Shown here: piece by piece, positions 38,459-51,281 of the stretch
How the letters are laid out: the number at the start of each line of letters is the position of its first letter
Numbering within the stretch: position 1 is the first letter of the stretch
Source: Limanda limanda
Taxonomy: Eukaryota > Chordata > Actinopteri > Pleuronectiformes > Pleuronectidae
Direction: 5' to 3'
Assembly: GCF_963576545.1 (NCBI RefSeq)
Contig: NW_026870547.1
Span: forward strand, 434,001 to 498,000
DNA: 64,000 bases
Position numbers and translations under genes: made by a program
Notes under the pieces: generated by a model
What the model saw: the letters and a program-made list of their open reading frames with translations, nothing else
Told to the model about the DNA's origin: nothing
Database searches by the model: none

Positions 38459-40570
38459 AAGTCTCTCCGACCTTCACAAAAAAAGTTATTCAAGAATATC
38501 TCTTTCTCCTATGTGCTTTCATCCCTAACCCTAACCCTAACCCTTCCGAAAGTCGGAGAAGCTCAAGGATGGTACCGATCGATGCGCGCTACCCCATTTA
38601 GTGGGGGTAGAGCCTACTTGCAAGTCTCTCCGACCTTCACAAAAAAAGTTATTCAAGAATATCTCTTTCTCCTATGTGCTTTCATCCCTAACCCTAACCC
38701 TAACCCTTCCGAAAGTCGGAGAAGCTCAAGGATGGTACCGATCGATGCGCGCTACCCCATTTAGTGGGGGTAGAGCCTACTTGCAAGTCTCTCCGACCTT
38801 CACAAAAAAAGTTATTCAAGAATATCTCTTTCTCCTATGTGCTTTCATCCCTAACCCTAACCCTAACCCTTCCAAAAGTCGGAGAAGCTCAAGGATGGTA
38901 CCGATCGATGCGCGCTACCCCATTTAGTGGGGGTAGAGCCTACTTGCAAGTCTCTCCGACCTTCACAAAAAAAGTTATTCAAGAATATCTCTTTCTCCTA
39001 TGTGCTTTCAGCCCTAACCCTAACCCTAACCCTTCCGAAAGTCGGAGAAGCTCAAGGATGGTACCGATCGATGCGCGCTACCCCATTTAGTGGGGGTAGA
39101 GCCTACTTGCAAGTCTCTCCGACCTTCACAAAAAAAGTTATTCAAGAATATCTCTTTCTCCTATGTGCTTTCATCCCTAACCCTAACCCTAACCCTTCCG
39201 AAAGTCGGAGAAGCTCAAGGATGGTACCGATCGATGCGCGCTACCCCATTTAGTGGGGGTAGAGCCTACTTGCAAGTCTCTCCGACCTTCACAAAAAAAG
39301 TTATTCAAGAATATCTCTTTCTCCTATGTGCTTTCATCCCTAACCCTAACCCTAACCCTTCCAAAAGTCGGAGAAGCTCAAGGATGGTACCGATCGATGC
39401 GCGCTACCCCATTTAGTGGGGGTAGAGCCTACTTGCAAGTCTCTCCGACCTTCACAAAAAAAGTTATTCAAGAATATCTCTTTCTCCTATGTGCTTTCAG
39501 CCCTAACCCTAACCCTAACCCTTCCGAAAGTCGGAGAAGCTCAAGGATGGTACCGATCGATGCGCGCTACCCCATTTAGTGGGGGTAGAGCCTACTTGCA
39601 AGTCTCTCCGACCTTCACAGAAAAAGTTATTCAAGAATATCTCTTTCTCCTATGTGCTTTCATCCCTAACCCTAACCCTAACCCTTCCGAAAGTCGGAGA
39701 AGCTCAAGGATGGTACCGATCGATGCGTGCTACCCCATTTAGTGGGGGTAGAGCCTACTTGCAAGTCTCTCCGACCTTCACAAAAAAAGTTATTCAAGAA
39801 TATCTCTTTCTCCTATGTGCTTTCATCCCTAACCCTAACCCTAACCCTTCCGAAAGTCGGAGAAGCTCAAGGATGGTACCGATCGATGCGCGCTACCCCA
39901 TTTAGTGGGGGTAGAGCCTACTTGCAAGTCTCTCCGACCTTCACAAAAAAAGTTATTCAAGAATATCTCTTTCTCCTATGTGCTTTCAGCCCTAACCCTA
40001 ACCCTAACCCTTCCGAAAGTCGGAGAAGCTCAAGGATGGTACTGATCGATGCGCGCAACCCCATTTAGTGGGGGTAGAGCCTACTTGCAAGTCTCTCCGA
40101 CCTTCACAAAAAAAGTTATTCAAGAATATCTCCTCAGATTTTGGGGGAATTTCGTCGGTCGACCTCTTCCGAAGGTCGTACAAGCTCGGGGATGGTACCA
40201 ATCGATCTGCAGGACCCAAATTAGTCCAGATGCAACCACTTTCCAAGTCTCTCCGACCTTCACAAAAAAAGTTATTCAAGAATATCTCTTTCTCCTATGT
40301 GCTTTCATCCCTAACCCTAACCCTAACCCTTCCGAAAGTCGGAGAAGCTCAAGGATGGTACTGATCGATGCGCGCTACCCCATTTAGTGGGGGTAGAGCC
40401 TACTTGCAAGTCTCTCCGACCTTCACAAAAAAAGTTATTCAAGAATATCTCTTTCTCCTATGTGCTTTCATCCCTAACCCTAACCCTAACCCTTCCGAAA
40501 GTCGGAGAAGCTCAAGGATGGTACCGATCGATGCGCGCAACCCCATTTAGTGGGGGTAGAGCCTACTTGC
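38459..40570 (+). repeat. Longest A-only run (ten monomers) and following B unit
   Basis: From 38459 to 40088 there are ten consecutive 163-bp A units with no B. A 156-bp B unit follows at 40089, then two A units. The run is bounded on both sides by the extra-T B variant (38303 and 40089, offset 1786 bp). Unlike the rest of the window, TCCAAAAG units (38785, 39274) here carry the GCTACCCC ending and are followed by A, not B. Confidence 0.9.
38622..39599 (+). repeat. 489-bp trimeric A-only higher-order repeat, two copies
   Basis: Positions 38622-39110 and 39111-39599 are both three A units: a standard unit, a TCCAAAAG unit (38785, 39274), and a TTTCAGCCC unit (38948, 39437). The next unit (39600) has private changes (CACAGAAAAAG and GATGCGTGC). 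This is the only part of the window where a higher-order unit contains no B monomer. Confidence 0.9.
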
Positions 40571-43500
40571 AAGTCTCTCCGACCTTCACAAAAAAAGTTA
40601 TTCAAGAATATCTCCTCAGATTTGGGGGAATTTCGTCGGTCGACCTCTTCCGAAGGTCGTACAAGCTCGGGGATGGTACCAATCGATCCGCAGGACCCAA
40701 ATTAGTCCAGATGCAACCACTTTCCAAGTCTCTCCGACCTTCACAAAAAAAGTTATTCAAGAATATCTCTTTCTCCTATGTGCTTTCATCCCTAACCCTA
40801 ACCCTAACCCTTCCGAAAGTCGGAGAAGCTCAAGGATGGTACCGATCGATGCGCGCTACCCCATTTAGTGGGGGTAGAGCCTACTTGCAAGTCTCTCCGA
40901 CCTTCACAAAAAAAGTTATTCAAGAATATCTCTTTCTCCTATGTGCTTTCATCCCTAACCCTAACCCTAACCCTTCCGAAAGTCGGAGAAGCTCAAGGAT
41001 GGTACCGATCGATGCGCGCTACCCCATTTAGTGGGGGTAGAGCCTACTTGCAAGTCTCTCCGACCTTCACAAAAAAAGTTATTCAAGAATATCTCTTTCT
41101 CCTATGTGCTTTCATCCCTAACCCTAACCCTAACCCTTCCGAAAGTCGGAGAAGCTCAAGGATGGTACTGATCGATGCGCGCAACCCCATTTAGTGGGGG
41201 TAGAGCCTACTTGCAAGTCTCTCCGACCTTCACAAAAAAAGTTATTCAAGAATATCTCCTCAGATTTGGGGGAATTTCGTCGGTCGACCTCTTCCGAAGG
41301 TCGTACAAGCTCGGGGATGGTACCAATCGATCCGCAGGACCCAAATTAGTCCAGATGCAACCACTTTCCAAGTCTCTCCGACCTTCACAAAAAAAGTTAT
41401 TCAAGAATATCTCTTTCTCCTATGTGCTTTCATCCCTAACCCTAACCCTTCCGAAAGTCGGAGAAGCTCAAGGATGGTACCGATCGATGCGCGCTACCCC
41501 ATTTAGTGGGGGTAGAGCCTACTTGCAAGTCTCTCCGACCTTCACAAAAAAAGTTATTCAAGAATATCTCTTTCTCCTATGTGCTTTCATCCCTAACCCT
41601 AACCCTAACCCTTCCGAAAGTCGGAGAAGCTCAAGGATGGTACCGATCGATGCGCGCTACCCCATTTAGTGGGGGTAGAGCCTACTTGCAAGTCTCTCCG
41701 ACCTTCACAAAAAAAGTTATTCAAGAATATCTCTTTCTCCTATGTGCTTTCATCCCTAACCCTAACCCTAACCCTTCCGAAAGTCGGAGAAGCTCAAGGA
41801 TGGTACCGATCGATGCGCGCTACCCCATTTAGTGGGGGTAGAGCCTACTTGCAAGTCTCTCCGACCTTCACAAAAAAAGTTATTCAAGAATATCTCTTTC
41901 TCCTATGTGCTTTCATCCCTAACCCTAACCCTAACCCTTCCGAAAGTCGGAGAAGCTCAAGGATGGTACTGATCGATGCGCGCAACCCCATTTAGTGGGG
42001 GTAGAGCCTACTTGCAAGTCTCTCCGACCTTCACAAAAAAAGTTATTCAAGAATATCTCCTCAGATTTGGGGGAATTTCGTCGGTCGACCTCTTCCGAAG
42101 GTCGTACAAGCTCGGGGATGGTACCAATCGATCCGCAGGACCCAAATTAGTCCAGATGCAACCACTTTCCAAGTCTCTCCGACCTTCACAAAAAAAGTTA
42201 TTCAAGAATATCTCTTTCTCCTATGTGCTTTCATCCCTAACCCTAACCCTTCCGAAAGTCGGAGAAGCTCAAGGATGGTACCGATCGATGCGCGCTACCC
42301 CATTTAGTGGGGGTAGAGCCTACTTGCAAGTCTCTCCGACCTTCACAAAAAAAGTTATTCAAGAATATCTCTTTCTCCTATGTGCTTTCATCCCTAACCC
42401 TAACCCTAACCCTTCCGAAAGTCGGAGAAGCTCAAGGATGGTACCGATCGATGCGCGCAACCCCATTTAGTGGGGGTAGAGCCTACTTGCAAGTCTCTCC
42501 GACCTTCACAAAAAAAGTTATTCAAGAATATCTCCTCAGATTTGGGGGAATTTCGTCGGTCGACCTCTTCCGAAGGTCGTACAAGCTCGGGGATGGTACC
42601 AATCGATCCGCAGGACCCAAATTAGTCCAGATGCAACCACTTTCCAAGTCTCTCCGACCTTCACAAAAAAAGTTATTCAAGAATATCTCTTTCTCCTATG
42701 TGCTTTCATCCCTAACCCTAACCCTAACCCTTCCGAAAGTCGGAGAAGCTCAAGGATGGTACCGATCGATGCGCGCTACCCCATTTAGTGGGGGTAGAGC
42801 CTACTTGCAAGTCTCTCCGACCTTCACAAAAAAAGTTATTCAAGAATATCTCTTTCTCCTATGTGCTTTCATCCCTAACCCTAACCCTAACCCTTCCGAA
42901 AGTCGGAGAAGCTCAAGGATGGTACCGATCGATGCGCGCTACCCCATTTAGTGGGGGTAGAGCCTACTTGCAAGTCTCTCCGACCTTCACAAAAAAAGTT
43001 ATTCAAGAATATCTCCTCAGATTTGGGGGAATTTCGTCGGTCGACCTCTTCCGAAGGTCGTACAAGCTCGGGGATGGTACCAATCGATCCGCAGGACCCA
43101 AATTAGTCCAGATGCAACCACTTTCCAAGTCTCTCCGACCTTCACAAAAAAAGTTATTCAAGAATATCTCTTTCTCCTATGTGCTTTCATCCCTAACCCT
43201 AACCCTAACCCTTCCGAAAGTCGGAGAAGCTCAATGATGGTACCGATCGATGCGCGCTACCCCATTTAGTGGGGGTAGAGCCTACTTGCAAGTCTCTCCG
43301 ACCTTCACAAAAAAAGTTATTCAAGAATATCTCTTTCTCCTATGTGCTTTCATCCCTAACCCTAACCCTTCCGAAAGTCGGAGAAGCTCAAGGATGGTAC
43401 CGATCGATGCGCGCTACCCCATTTAGTGGGGGTAGAGCCTACTTGCAAGTCTCTCCGACCTTCACAAAAAAAGTTATTCAAGAATATCTCTTTCTCCTAT

Positions 43501-46500
43501 GTGCTTTCATCCCTAACCCTAACCCTAACCCTTCCGAAAGTCGGAGAAGCTCAAGGATGGTACTGATCGATGCGCGCAACCCCATTTAGTGGGGGTAGAG
43601 CCTACTTGCAAGTCTCTCCGACCTTCACAAAAAAAGTTATTCAAGAATATCTCCTCAGATTTGGGGGAATTTCGTCGGTCGACCTCTTCCGAAGGTCGTA
43701 CAAGCTCGGGGATGGTACCAATCGATCCGCAGGACCCAAATTAGTCCAGATGCAACCACTTTCCAAGTCTCTCCGACCTTCACAAAAAAAGTTATTCAAG
43801 AATATCTCTTTCTCCTATGTGCTTTCATCCCTAACCCTAACCCTTCCGAAAGTCGGAGAAGCTCAAGGATGGTACCGATCGATGCGCGCTACCCCATTTA
43901 GTGGGGGTAGAGCCTACTTGCAAGTCTCTCCGACCTTCACAAAAAAAGTTATTCAAGAATATCTCTTTCTCCTATGTGCTTTCATCCCTAACCCTAACCC
44001 TAACCCTTCCGAAAGTCGGAGAAGCTCAAGGATGGTACCGATCGATGCGCGCAACCCCATTTAGTGGGGGTAGAGCCTACTTGCAAGTCTCTCCGACCTT
44101 CACAAAAAAAGTTATTCAAGAATATCTCCTCAGATTTGGGGGAATTTCGTCGGTCGACCTCTTCCGAAGGTCGTACAAGCTCGGGGATGGTACCAATCGA
44201 TCCGCAGGACCCAAATTAGTCCAGATGCAACCACTTTCCAAGTCTCTCCGACCTTCACAAAAAAAGTTATTCAAGAATATCTCTTTCTCCTATGTGCTTT
44301 CATCCCTAACCCTAACCCTTCCGAAAGTCGGAGAAGCTCAAGGATGGTACCGATCGATGCGCGCTACCCCATTTAGTGGGGGTAGAGCCTACTTGCAAGT
44401 CTCTCCGACCTTCACAAAAAAAGTTATTCAAGAATATCTCTTTCTCCTATGTGCTTTCATCCCTAACCCTAACCCTAACCCTTCCGAAAGTCGGAGAAGC
44501 TCAAGGATGGTACCGATCGATGCGCGCTACCCCATTTAGTGGGGGTAGAGCCTACTTGCAAGTCTCTCCGACCTTCACAAAAAAAGTTATTCAAGAATAT
44601 CTCTTTCTCCTATGTGCTTTCATCCCTAACCCTAACCCTAACCCTTCCGAAAGTCGGAGAAGCTCAAGGATGGTACCGATCGATGCGCGCTACCCCATTT
44701 AGTGGGGGTAGAGCCTACTTGCAAGTCTCTCCGACCTTCACAAAAAAAGTTATTCAAGAATATCTCTTTCTCCTATGTGCTTTCATCCCTAACCCTAACC
44801 CTAACCCTTCCGAAAGTCGGAGAAGCTCAAGGATGGTACTGATCGATGCGCGCAACCCCATTTAGTGGGGGTAGAGCCTACTTGCAAGTCTCTCCGACCT
44901 TCACAAAAAAAGTTATTCAAGAATATCTCCTCAGATTTGGGGGAATTTCGTCGGTCGACCTCTTCCGAAGGTCGTACAAGCTCGGGGATGGTACCAATCG
45001 ATCCGCAGGACCCAAATTAGTCCAGATGCAACCACTTTCCAAGTCTCTCCGACCTTCACAAAAAAAGTTATTCAAGAATATCTCTTTCTCCTATGTGCTT
45101 TCATCCCTAACCCTAACCCTTCCGAAAGTCGGAGAAGCTCAAGGATGGTACCGATCGATGCGCGCTACCCCATTTAGTGGGGGTAGAGCCTACTTGCAAG
45201 TCTCTCCGACCTTCACAAAAAAAGTTATTCAAGAATATCTCTTTCTCCTATGTGCTTTCATCCCTAACCCTAACCCTAACCCTTCCGAAAGTCGGAGAAG
45301 CTCAAGGATGGTACCGATCGATGCGCGCAACCCCATTTAGTGGGGGTAGAGCCTACTTGCAAGTCTCTCCGACCTTCACAAAAAAAGTTATTCAAGAATA
45401 TCTCCTCAGATTTGGGGGAATTTCGTCGGTCGACCTCTTCCGAAGGTCGTACAAGCTCGGGGATGGTACCAATCGATCCGCAGGACCCAAATTAGTCCAG
45501 ATGCAACCACTTTCCAAGTCTCTCCGACCTTCACAAAAAAAGTTATTCAAGAATATCTCTTTCTCCTATGTGCTTTCATCCCTAACCCTAACCCTAACCC
45601 TTCCGAAAGTCGGAGAAGCTCAAGGATGGTACCGATCGATGCGCGCTACCCCATTTAGTGGGGGTAGAGCCTACTTGCAAGTCTCTCCGACCTTCACAAA
45701 AAAAGTTATTCAAGAATATCTCTTTCTCCTATGTGCTTTCATCCCTAACCCTAACCCTAACCCTTCCGAAAGTCGGAGAAGCTCAAGGATGGTACCGATC
45801 GATGCGCGCTACCCCATTTAGTGGGGGTAGAGCCTACTTGCAAGTCTCTCCGACCTTCACAAAAAAAGTTATTCAAGAATATCTCCTCAGATTTGGGGGA
45901 ATTTCGTCGGTCGACCTCTTCCGAAGGTCGTACAAGCTCGGGGATGGTACCAATCGATCCGCAGGACCCAAATTAGTCCAGATGCAACCACTTTCCAAGT
46001 CTCTCCGACCTTCACAAAAAAAGTTATTCAAGAATATCTCTTTCTCCTATGTGCTTTCATCCCTAACCCTAACCCTTCCGAAAGTCGGAGAAGCTCAAAG
46101 ATGGTACCGATCGATGCGCGCTACCCCATTTAGTGGGGGTAGAGCCTACTTGCAAGTCTCTCCGACCTTCACAAAAAAAGTTATTCAAGAATATCTCTTT
46201 CTCCTATGTGCTTTCATCCCTAACCCTAACCCTAACCCTTCCGAAAGTCGGAGAAGCTCAAGGATGGTACCGATCGATGCGCGCAACCCCATTTAGTGGG
46301 GGTAGAGCCTACTTGCAAGTCTCTCCGACCTTCACAAAAAAAGTTATTCAAGAATATCTCCTCAGATTTGGGGGAATTTCGTCGGTCGACCTCTTCCGAA
46401 GGTCGTACAAGCTCGGGGATGGTACCAATCGATCCGCAGGACCCAAATTAGTCCAGATGCAACCACTTTCCAAGTCTCTCCGACCTTCACAAAAAAAGTT

Positions 46501-49500
46501 ATTCAAGAATATCTCTTTCTCCTATGTGCTTTCATCCCTAACCCTAACCCTAACCCTTCCGAAAGTCGGAGAAGCTCAAGGATGGTACCGATCGATGCGC
46601 GCTACCCCATTTAGTGGGGGTAGAGCCTACTTGCAAGTCTCTCCGACCTTCACAAAAAAAGTTATTCAAGAATATCTCTTTCTCCTATGTGCTTTCATCC
46701 CTAACCCTAACCCTAACCCTTCCGAAAGTCGGAGAAGCTCAAGGATGGTACCGATCGATGCGCGCTACCCCATTTAGTGGGGGTAGAGCCTACTTGCAAG
46801 TCTCTCCGACCTTCACAAAAAAAGTTATTCAAGAATATCTCCTCAGATTTGGGGGAATTTCGTCGGTCGACCTCTTCCGAAGGTCGTACAAGCTCGGGGA
46901 TGGTACCAATCGATCCGCAGGACCCAAATTAGTCCAGATGCAACCACTTTCCAAGTCTCTCCGACCTTCACAAAAAAAGTTATTCAAGAATATCTCTTTC
47001 TCCTATGTGCTTTCATCCCTAACCCTAACCCTAACCCTTCCGAAAGTCGGAGAAGCTCAAGGATGGTACCGATCGATGCGCGCTACCCCATTTAGTGGGG
47101 GTAGAGCCTACTTGCAAGTCTCTCCGACCTTCACAAAAAAAGTTATTCAAGAATATCTCTTTCTCCTATGTGCTTTCATCCCTAACCCTAACCCTAACCC
47201 TTCCGAAAGTCGGAGAAGCTCAAGGATGGTACCGATCGATGCGCGCTACCCCATTTAGTGGGGGTAGAGCCTACTTGCAAGTCTCTCCGACCTTCACAAA
47301 AAAAGTTATTCAAGAATATCTCTTTCTCCTATGTGCTTTCATCCCTAACCCTAACCCTAACCCTTCCGAAAGTCGGAGAAGCTCAAGGATGGTACCGATC
47401 GATGCGCGCTACCCCATTTAGTGGGGGTAGAGCCTACTTGCAAGTCTCTCCGACCTTCACAAAAAAAGTTATTCAAGAATATCTCCTCAGATTTGGGGGA
47501 ATTTCGTCGGTCGACCTCTTCCGAAGGTCGTACAAGCTCGGGGATGGTACCAATCGATCCGCAGGACCCAAATTAGTCCAGATGCAACCACTTTCCAAGT
47601 CTCTCCGACCTTCACAAAAAAAGTTATTCAAGAATATCTCTTTCTCCTATGTGCTTTCATCCCTAACCCTAACCCTTCCGAAAGTCGGAGAAGCTCAAGG
47701 ATGGTACCGATCGATGCGCGCTACCCCATTTAGTGGGGGTAGAGCCTACTTGCAAGTCTCTCCGACCTTCACAAAAAAAGTTATTCAAGAATATCTCTTT
47801 CTCCTATGTGCTTTCATCCCTAACCCTAACCCTAACCCTTCCGAAAGTCGGAGAAGCTCAAGGATGGTACCGATCGATGCGCGCTACCCCATTTAGTGGG
47901 GGTAGAGCCTACTTGCAAGTCTCTCCGACCTTCACAAAAAAAGTTATTCAAGAATATCTCCTCAGATTTGGGGGAATTTCGTCGGTCGACCTCTTCCGAA
48001 GGTCGTACAAGCTCGGGGATGGTACCAATCGATCCGCAGGACCCAAATTAGTCCAGATGCAACCACTTTCCAAGTCTCTCCGACCTTCACAAAAAAAGTT
48101 ATTCAAGAATATCTCTTTCTCCTATGTGCTTTCATCCCTAACCCTAACCCTTCCGAAAGTCGGAGAAGCTCAAAGATGGTACCGATCGATGCGCGCTACC
48201 CCATTTAGTGGGGGTAGAGCCTACTTGCAAGTCTCTCCGACCTTCACAAAAAAAGTTATTCAAGAATATCTCTTTCTCCTATGTGCTTTCATCCCTAACC
48301 CTAACCCTAACCCTTCCGAAAGTCGGAGAAGCTCAAGGATGGTACCGATCGATGCGCGCAACCCCATTTAGTGGGGGTAGAGCCTACTTGCAAGTCTCTC
48401 CGACCTTCACAAAAAAAGTTATTCAAGAATATCTCCTCAGATTTGGGGGAATTTCGTCGGTCGACCTCTTCCGAAGGTCGTACAAGCTCGGGGATGGTAC
48501 CAATCGATCCGCAGGACCCAAATTAGTCCAGATGCAACCACTTTCCAAGTCTCTCCGACCTTCACAAAAAAAGTTATTCAAGAATATCTCTTTCTCCTAT
48601 GTGCTTTCATCCCTAACCCTAACCCTAACCCTTCCGAAAGTCGGAGAAGCTCAAGGATGGTACCGATCGATGCGCGCTACCCCATTTAGTGGGGGTAGAG
48701 CCTACTTGCAAGTCTCTCCGACCTTCACAAAAAAAGTTATTCAAGAATATCTCTTTCTCCTATGTGCTTTCATCCCTAACCCTAACCCTAACCCTTCCGA
48801 AAGTCGGAGAAGCTCAAGGATGGTACCGATCGATGCGCGCTACCCCATTTAGTGGGGGTAGAGCCTACTTGCAAGTCTCTCCGACCTTCACAAAAAAAGT
48901 TATTCAAGAATATCTCCTCAGATTTGGGGGAATTTCGTCGGTCGACCTCTTCCGAAGGTCGTACAAGCTCGGGGATGGTACCAATCGATCCGCAGGACCC
49001 AAATTAGTCCAGATGCAACCACTTTCCAAGTCTCTCCGACCTTCACAAAAAAAGTTATTCAAGAATATCTCTTTCTCCTATGTGCTTTCATCCCTAACCC
49101 TAACCCTAACCCTTCCGAAAGTCGGAGAAGCTCAAGGATGGTACCGATCGATGCGCGCTACCCCATTTAGTGGGGGTAGAGCCTACTTGCAAGTCTCTCC
49201 GACCTTCACAAAAAAAGTTATTCAAGAATATCTCTTTCTCCTATGTGCTTTCATCCCTAACCCTAACCCTAACCCTTCCGAAAGTCGGAGAAGCTCAAGG
49301 ATGGTACCGATCGATGCGCGCTACCCCATTTAGTGGGGGTAGAGCCTACTTGCAAGTCTCTCCGACCTTCACAAAAAAAGTTATTCAAGAATATCTCTTT
49401 CTCCTATGTGCTTTCATCCCTAACCCTTCCGAAAGTCGGAGAAGCTCAAAGATGGTACCGATCGATGCGCGCTACCCCATTTAGTGGGGGTAGAGCCTAC

Positions 49501-49667
49501 TTGCAAGTCTCTCCGACCTTCACAAAAAAAGTTATTCAAGAATATCTCTTTCTCCTATGTGCTTTCATCCCTAACCCTAACCCTAACCCTTCCGAAAGTC
49601 GGAGAAGCTCAAGGATGGTACTGATCGATGCGCGCAACCCCATTTAGTGGGGGTAGAGCCTACTTGC
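40571..49667 (+). repeat. Sub-array 6: short B-led modules
   Basis: The A-run lengths after the 16 B units are 3,4,2,2,3,2,4,2,2,2,2,3,2,2,2,4. A frequent module is B, 157-bp A, 163-bp A ending GCAACCCC, then B. Positions 41215-42971 recur at 44085-45841 with an offset of 2870 bp. Positions 45842-47278 recur at 47917-49353 with an offset of 2075 bp and share CAAAGATGG in the 157-bp unit (45997 and 48072). Rare point variants are fewer here than in the superunits. CAATGATGG at 43127 also occurs at 5452. Confidence 0.83.
49354..49504 (+). repeat. A1 monomer: single CCCTAA repeat (151 bp)
   Basis: This is the only A unit with one CCCTAA plus CCC, so two G-runs on the - strand. It also has CAAAGATGG. 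The loss of exactly 12 bp relative to the common form fits removal of two whole telomere-like repeats by slippage or exchange. Confidence 0.95.
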
Positions 49668-51281
49668 AAGTCTCTCCGACCTTCACAAAAAAAGTTATTC
49701 AAGAATATCTCCTCAGATTTGGGGGAATTTCGTCGGTCGACCTCTTCCGAAGGTCGTACAAGCTCGGGGATGGTACCAATCGATCCGCAGGACCCAAATT
49801 AGTCCAGATGCAACCACTTTCCAAGTCTCTCCGACCTTCACAAAAAAAGTTATTCAAGAATATCTCTTTCTCCTATGTGCTTTCATCCCTAACCCTAACC
49901 CTAACCCTTCCGAAAGTCGGAGAAGCTCAAGGATGGTACCGATCGATGAGCGCTACCCCATTTAGTGGGGGTAGAGCCTACTTGCAAGTCTCTCCGACCT
50001 TCACAAAAAAAGTTATTCAAGAATATCTCTTTCTCCTATGTGCTTTCATCCCTAACCCTAACCCTAACCCTTCCGAAAGTCGGAGAAGCTCAAGGATGGT
50101 ACCGATCGATGCGCGCTACCCCATTTAGTGGGGGTAGAGCCTACTTGCAAGTCTCTCCGACCTTCACAAAAAAAGTTATTCAAGAATATCTCTTTCTCCT
50201 ATGTGCTTTCATCCCTAACCCTAACCCTAACCCTTCCGAAAGTCGGAGAAGCTCAAGGATGGTACCGATCGATGCGCGCTACCCCATTTAGTGGGGGTAG
50301 AGCCTACTTGCAAGTCTCTCCGACCTTCACAAAAAAAGTTATTCAAGAATATCTCTTTCTCCTATGTGCTTTCATCCCTAACCCTAACCCTAACCCTTCC
50401 GAAAGTCGGAGAAGCTCAAGGATGGTACCGATCAATGCGCGCTACCCCATTTAGTGGGGGTAGAGCCTATTTGCAAGTCTCTCCGACCTTCACAAAAAAA
50501 GTTATTCAAGAATATCTCCTCAGATTTGGGGGAATTTCGTCGGTCGACCTCTTCCGAAGGTCGTACAAGCTCGGGGATGGTACCAATCGATCCGCAGGAC
50601 CCAAATTAGTCCAGATGCAACCACTTTCCAAGTCTCTCCGACCTTCACAAAAAAAGTTATTCAAGAATATCTCTTTCTCCTATGTGCTTTCATCCCTAAC
50701 CCTAACCCTAACCCTTCCGAAAGTCGGAGAAGCTCAAGGATGGTACCGATCGATGAGCGCTACCCCATTTAGTGGGGGTAGAGCCTACTTGCAAGTCTCT
50801 CCGACCTTCACAAAAAAAGTTATTCAAGAATATCTCTTTCTCCTATGTGCTTTCATCCCTAACCCTAACCCTAACCCTTCCGAAAGTCGGAGAAGCTCAA
50901 GGATGGTACCGATCGATGCGCGCTACCCCATTTAGTGGGGGTAGAGCCTACTTGCAAGTCTCTCCGACCTTCACAAAAAAAGTTATTCAAGAATATCTCT
51001 TTCTCCTATGTGCTTTCATCCCTAACCCTAACCCTAACCCTTCCGAAAGTCGGAGAAGCTCAAGGATGGTACCGATCGATGCGCGCTACCCCATTTAGTG
51101 GGGGTAGAGCCTACTTGCAAGTCTCTCCGACCTTCACAAAAAAAGTTATTCAAGAATATCTCTTTCTCCTATGTGCTTTCATCCCTAACCCTAACCCTAA
51201 CCCTTCCGAAAGTCGGAGAAGCTCAAGGATGGTACCGATCAATGCGCGCTACCCCATTTAGTGGGGGTAGAGCCTATTTGC
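49668..51281 (+). repeat. 807-bp five-monomer tandem pair
   Basis: Positions 49668-50474 and 50475-51281 are each B plus four 163-bp A units. Both start the A run with the rare GATGAGCGC variant (49823, 50630). Both end it with a unit carrying GATCAATGC and GCCTATTTGC (50312, 51119). I see no differences between the copies by eye. Confidence 0.9.
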
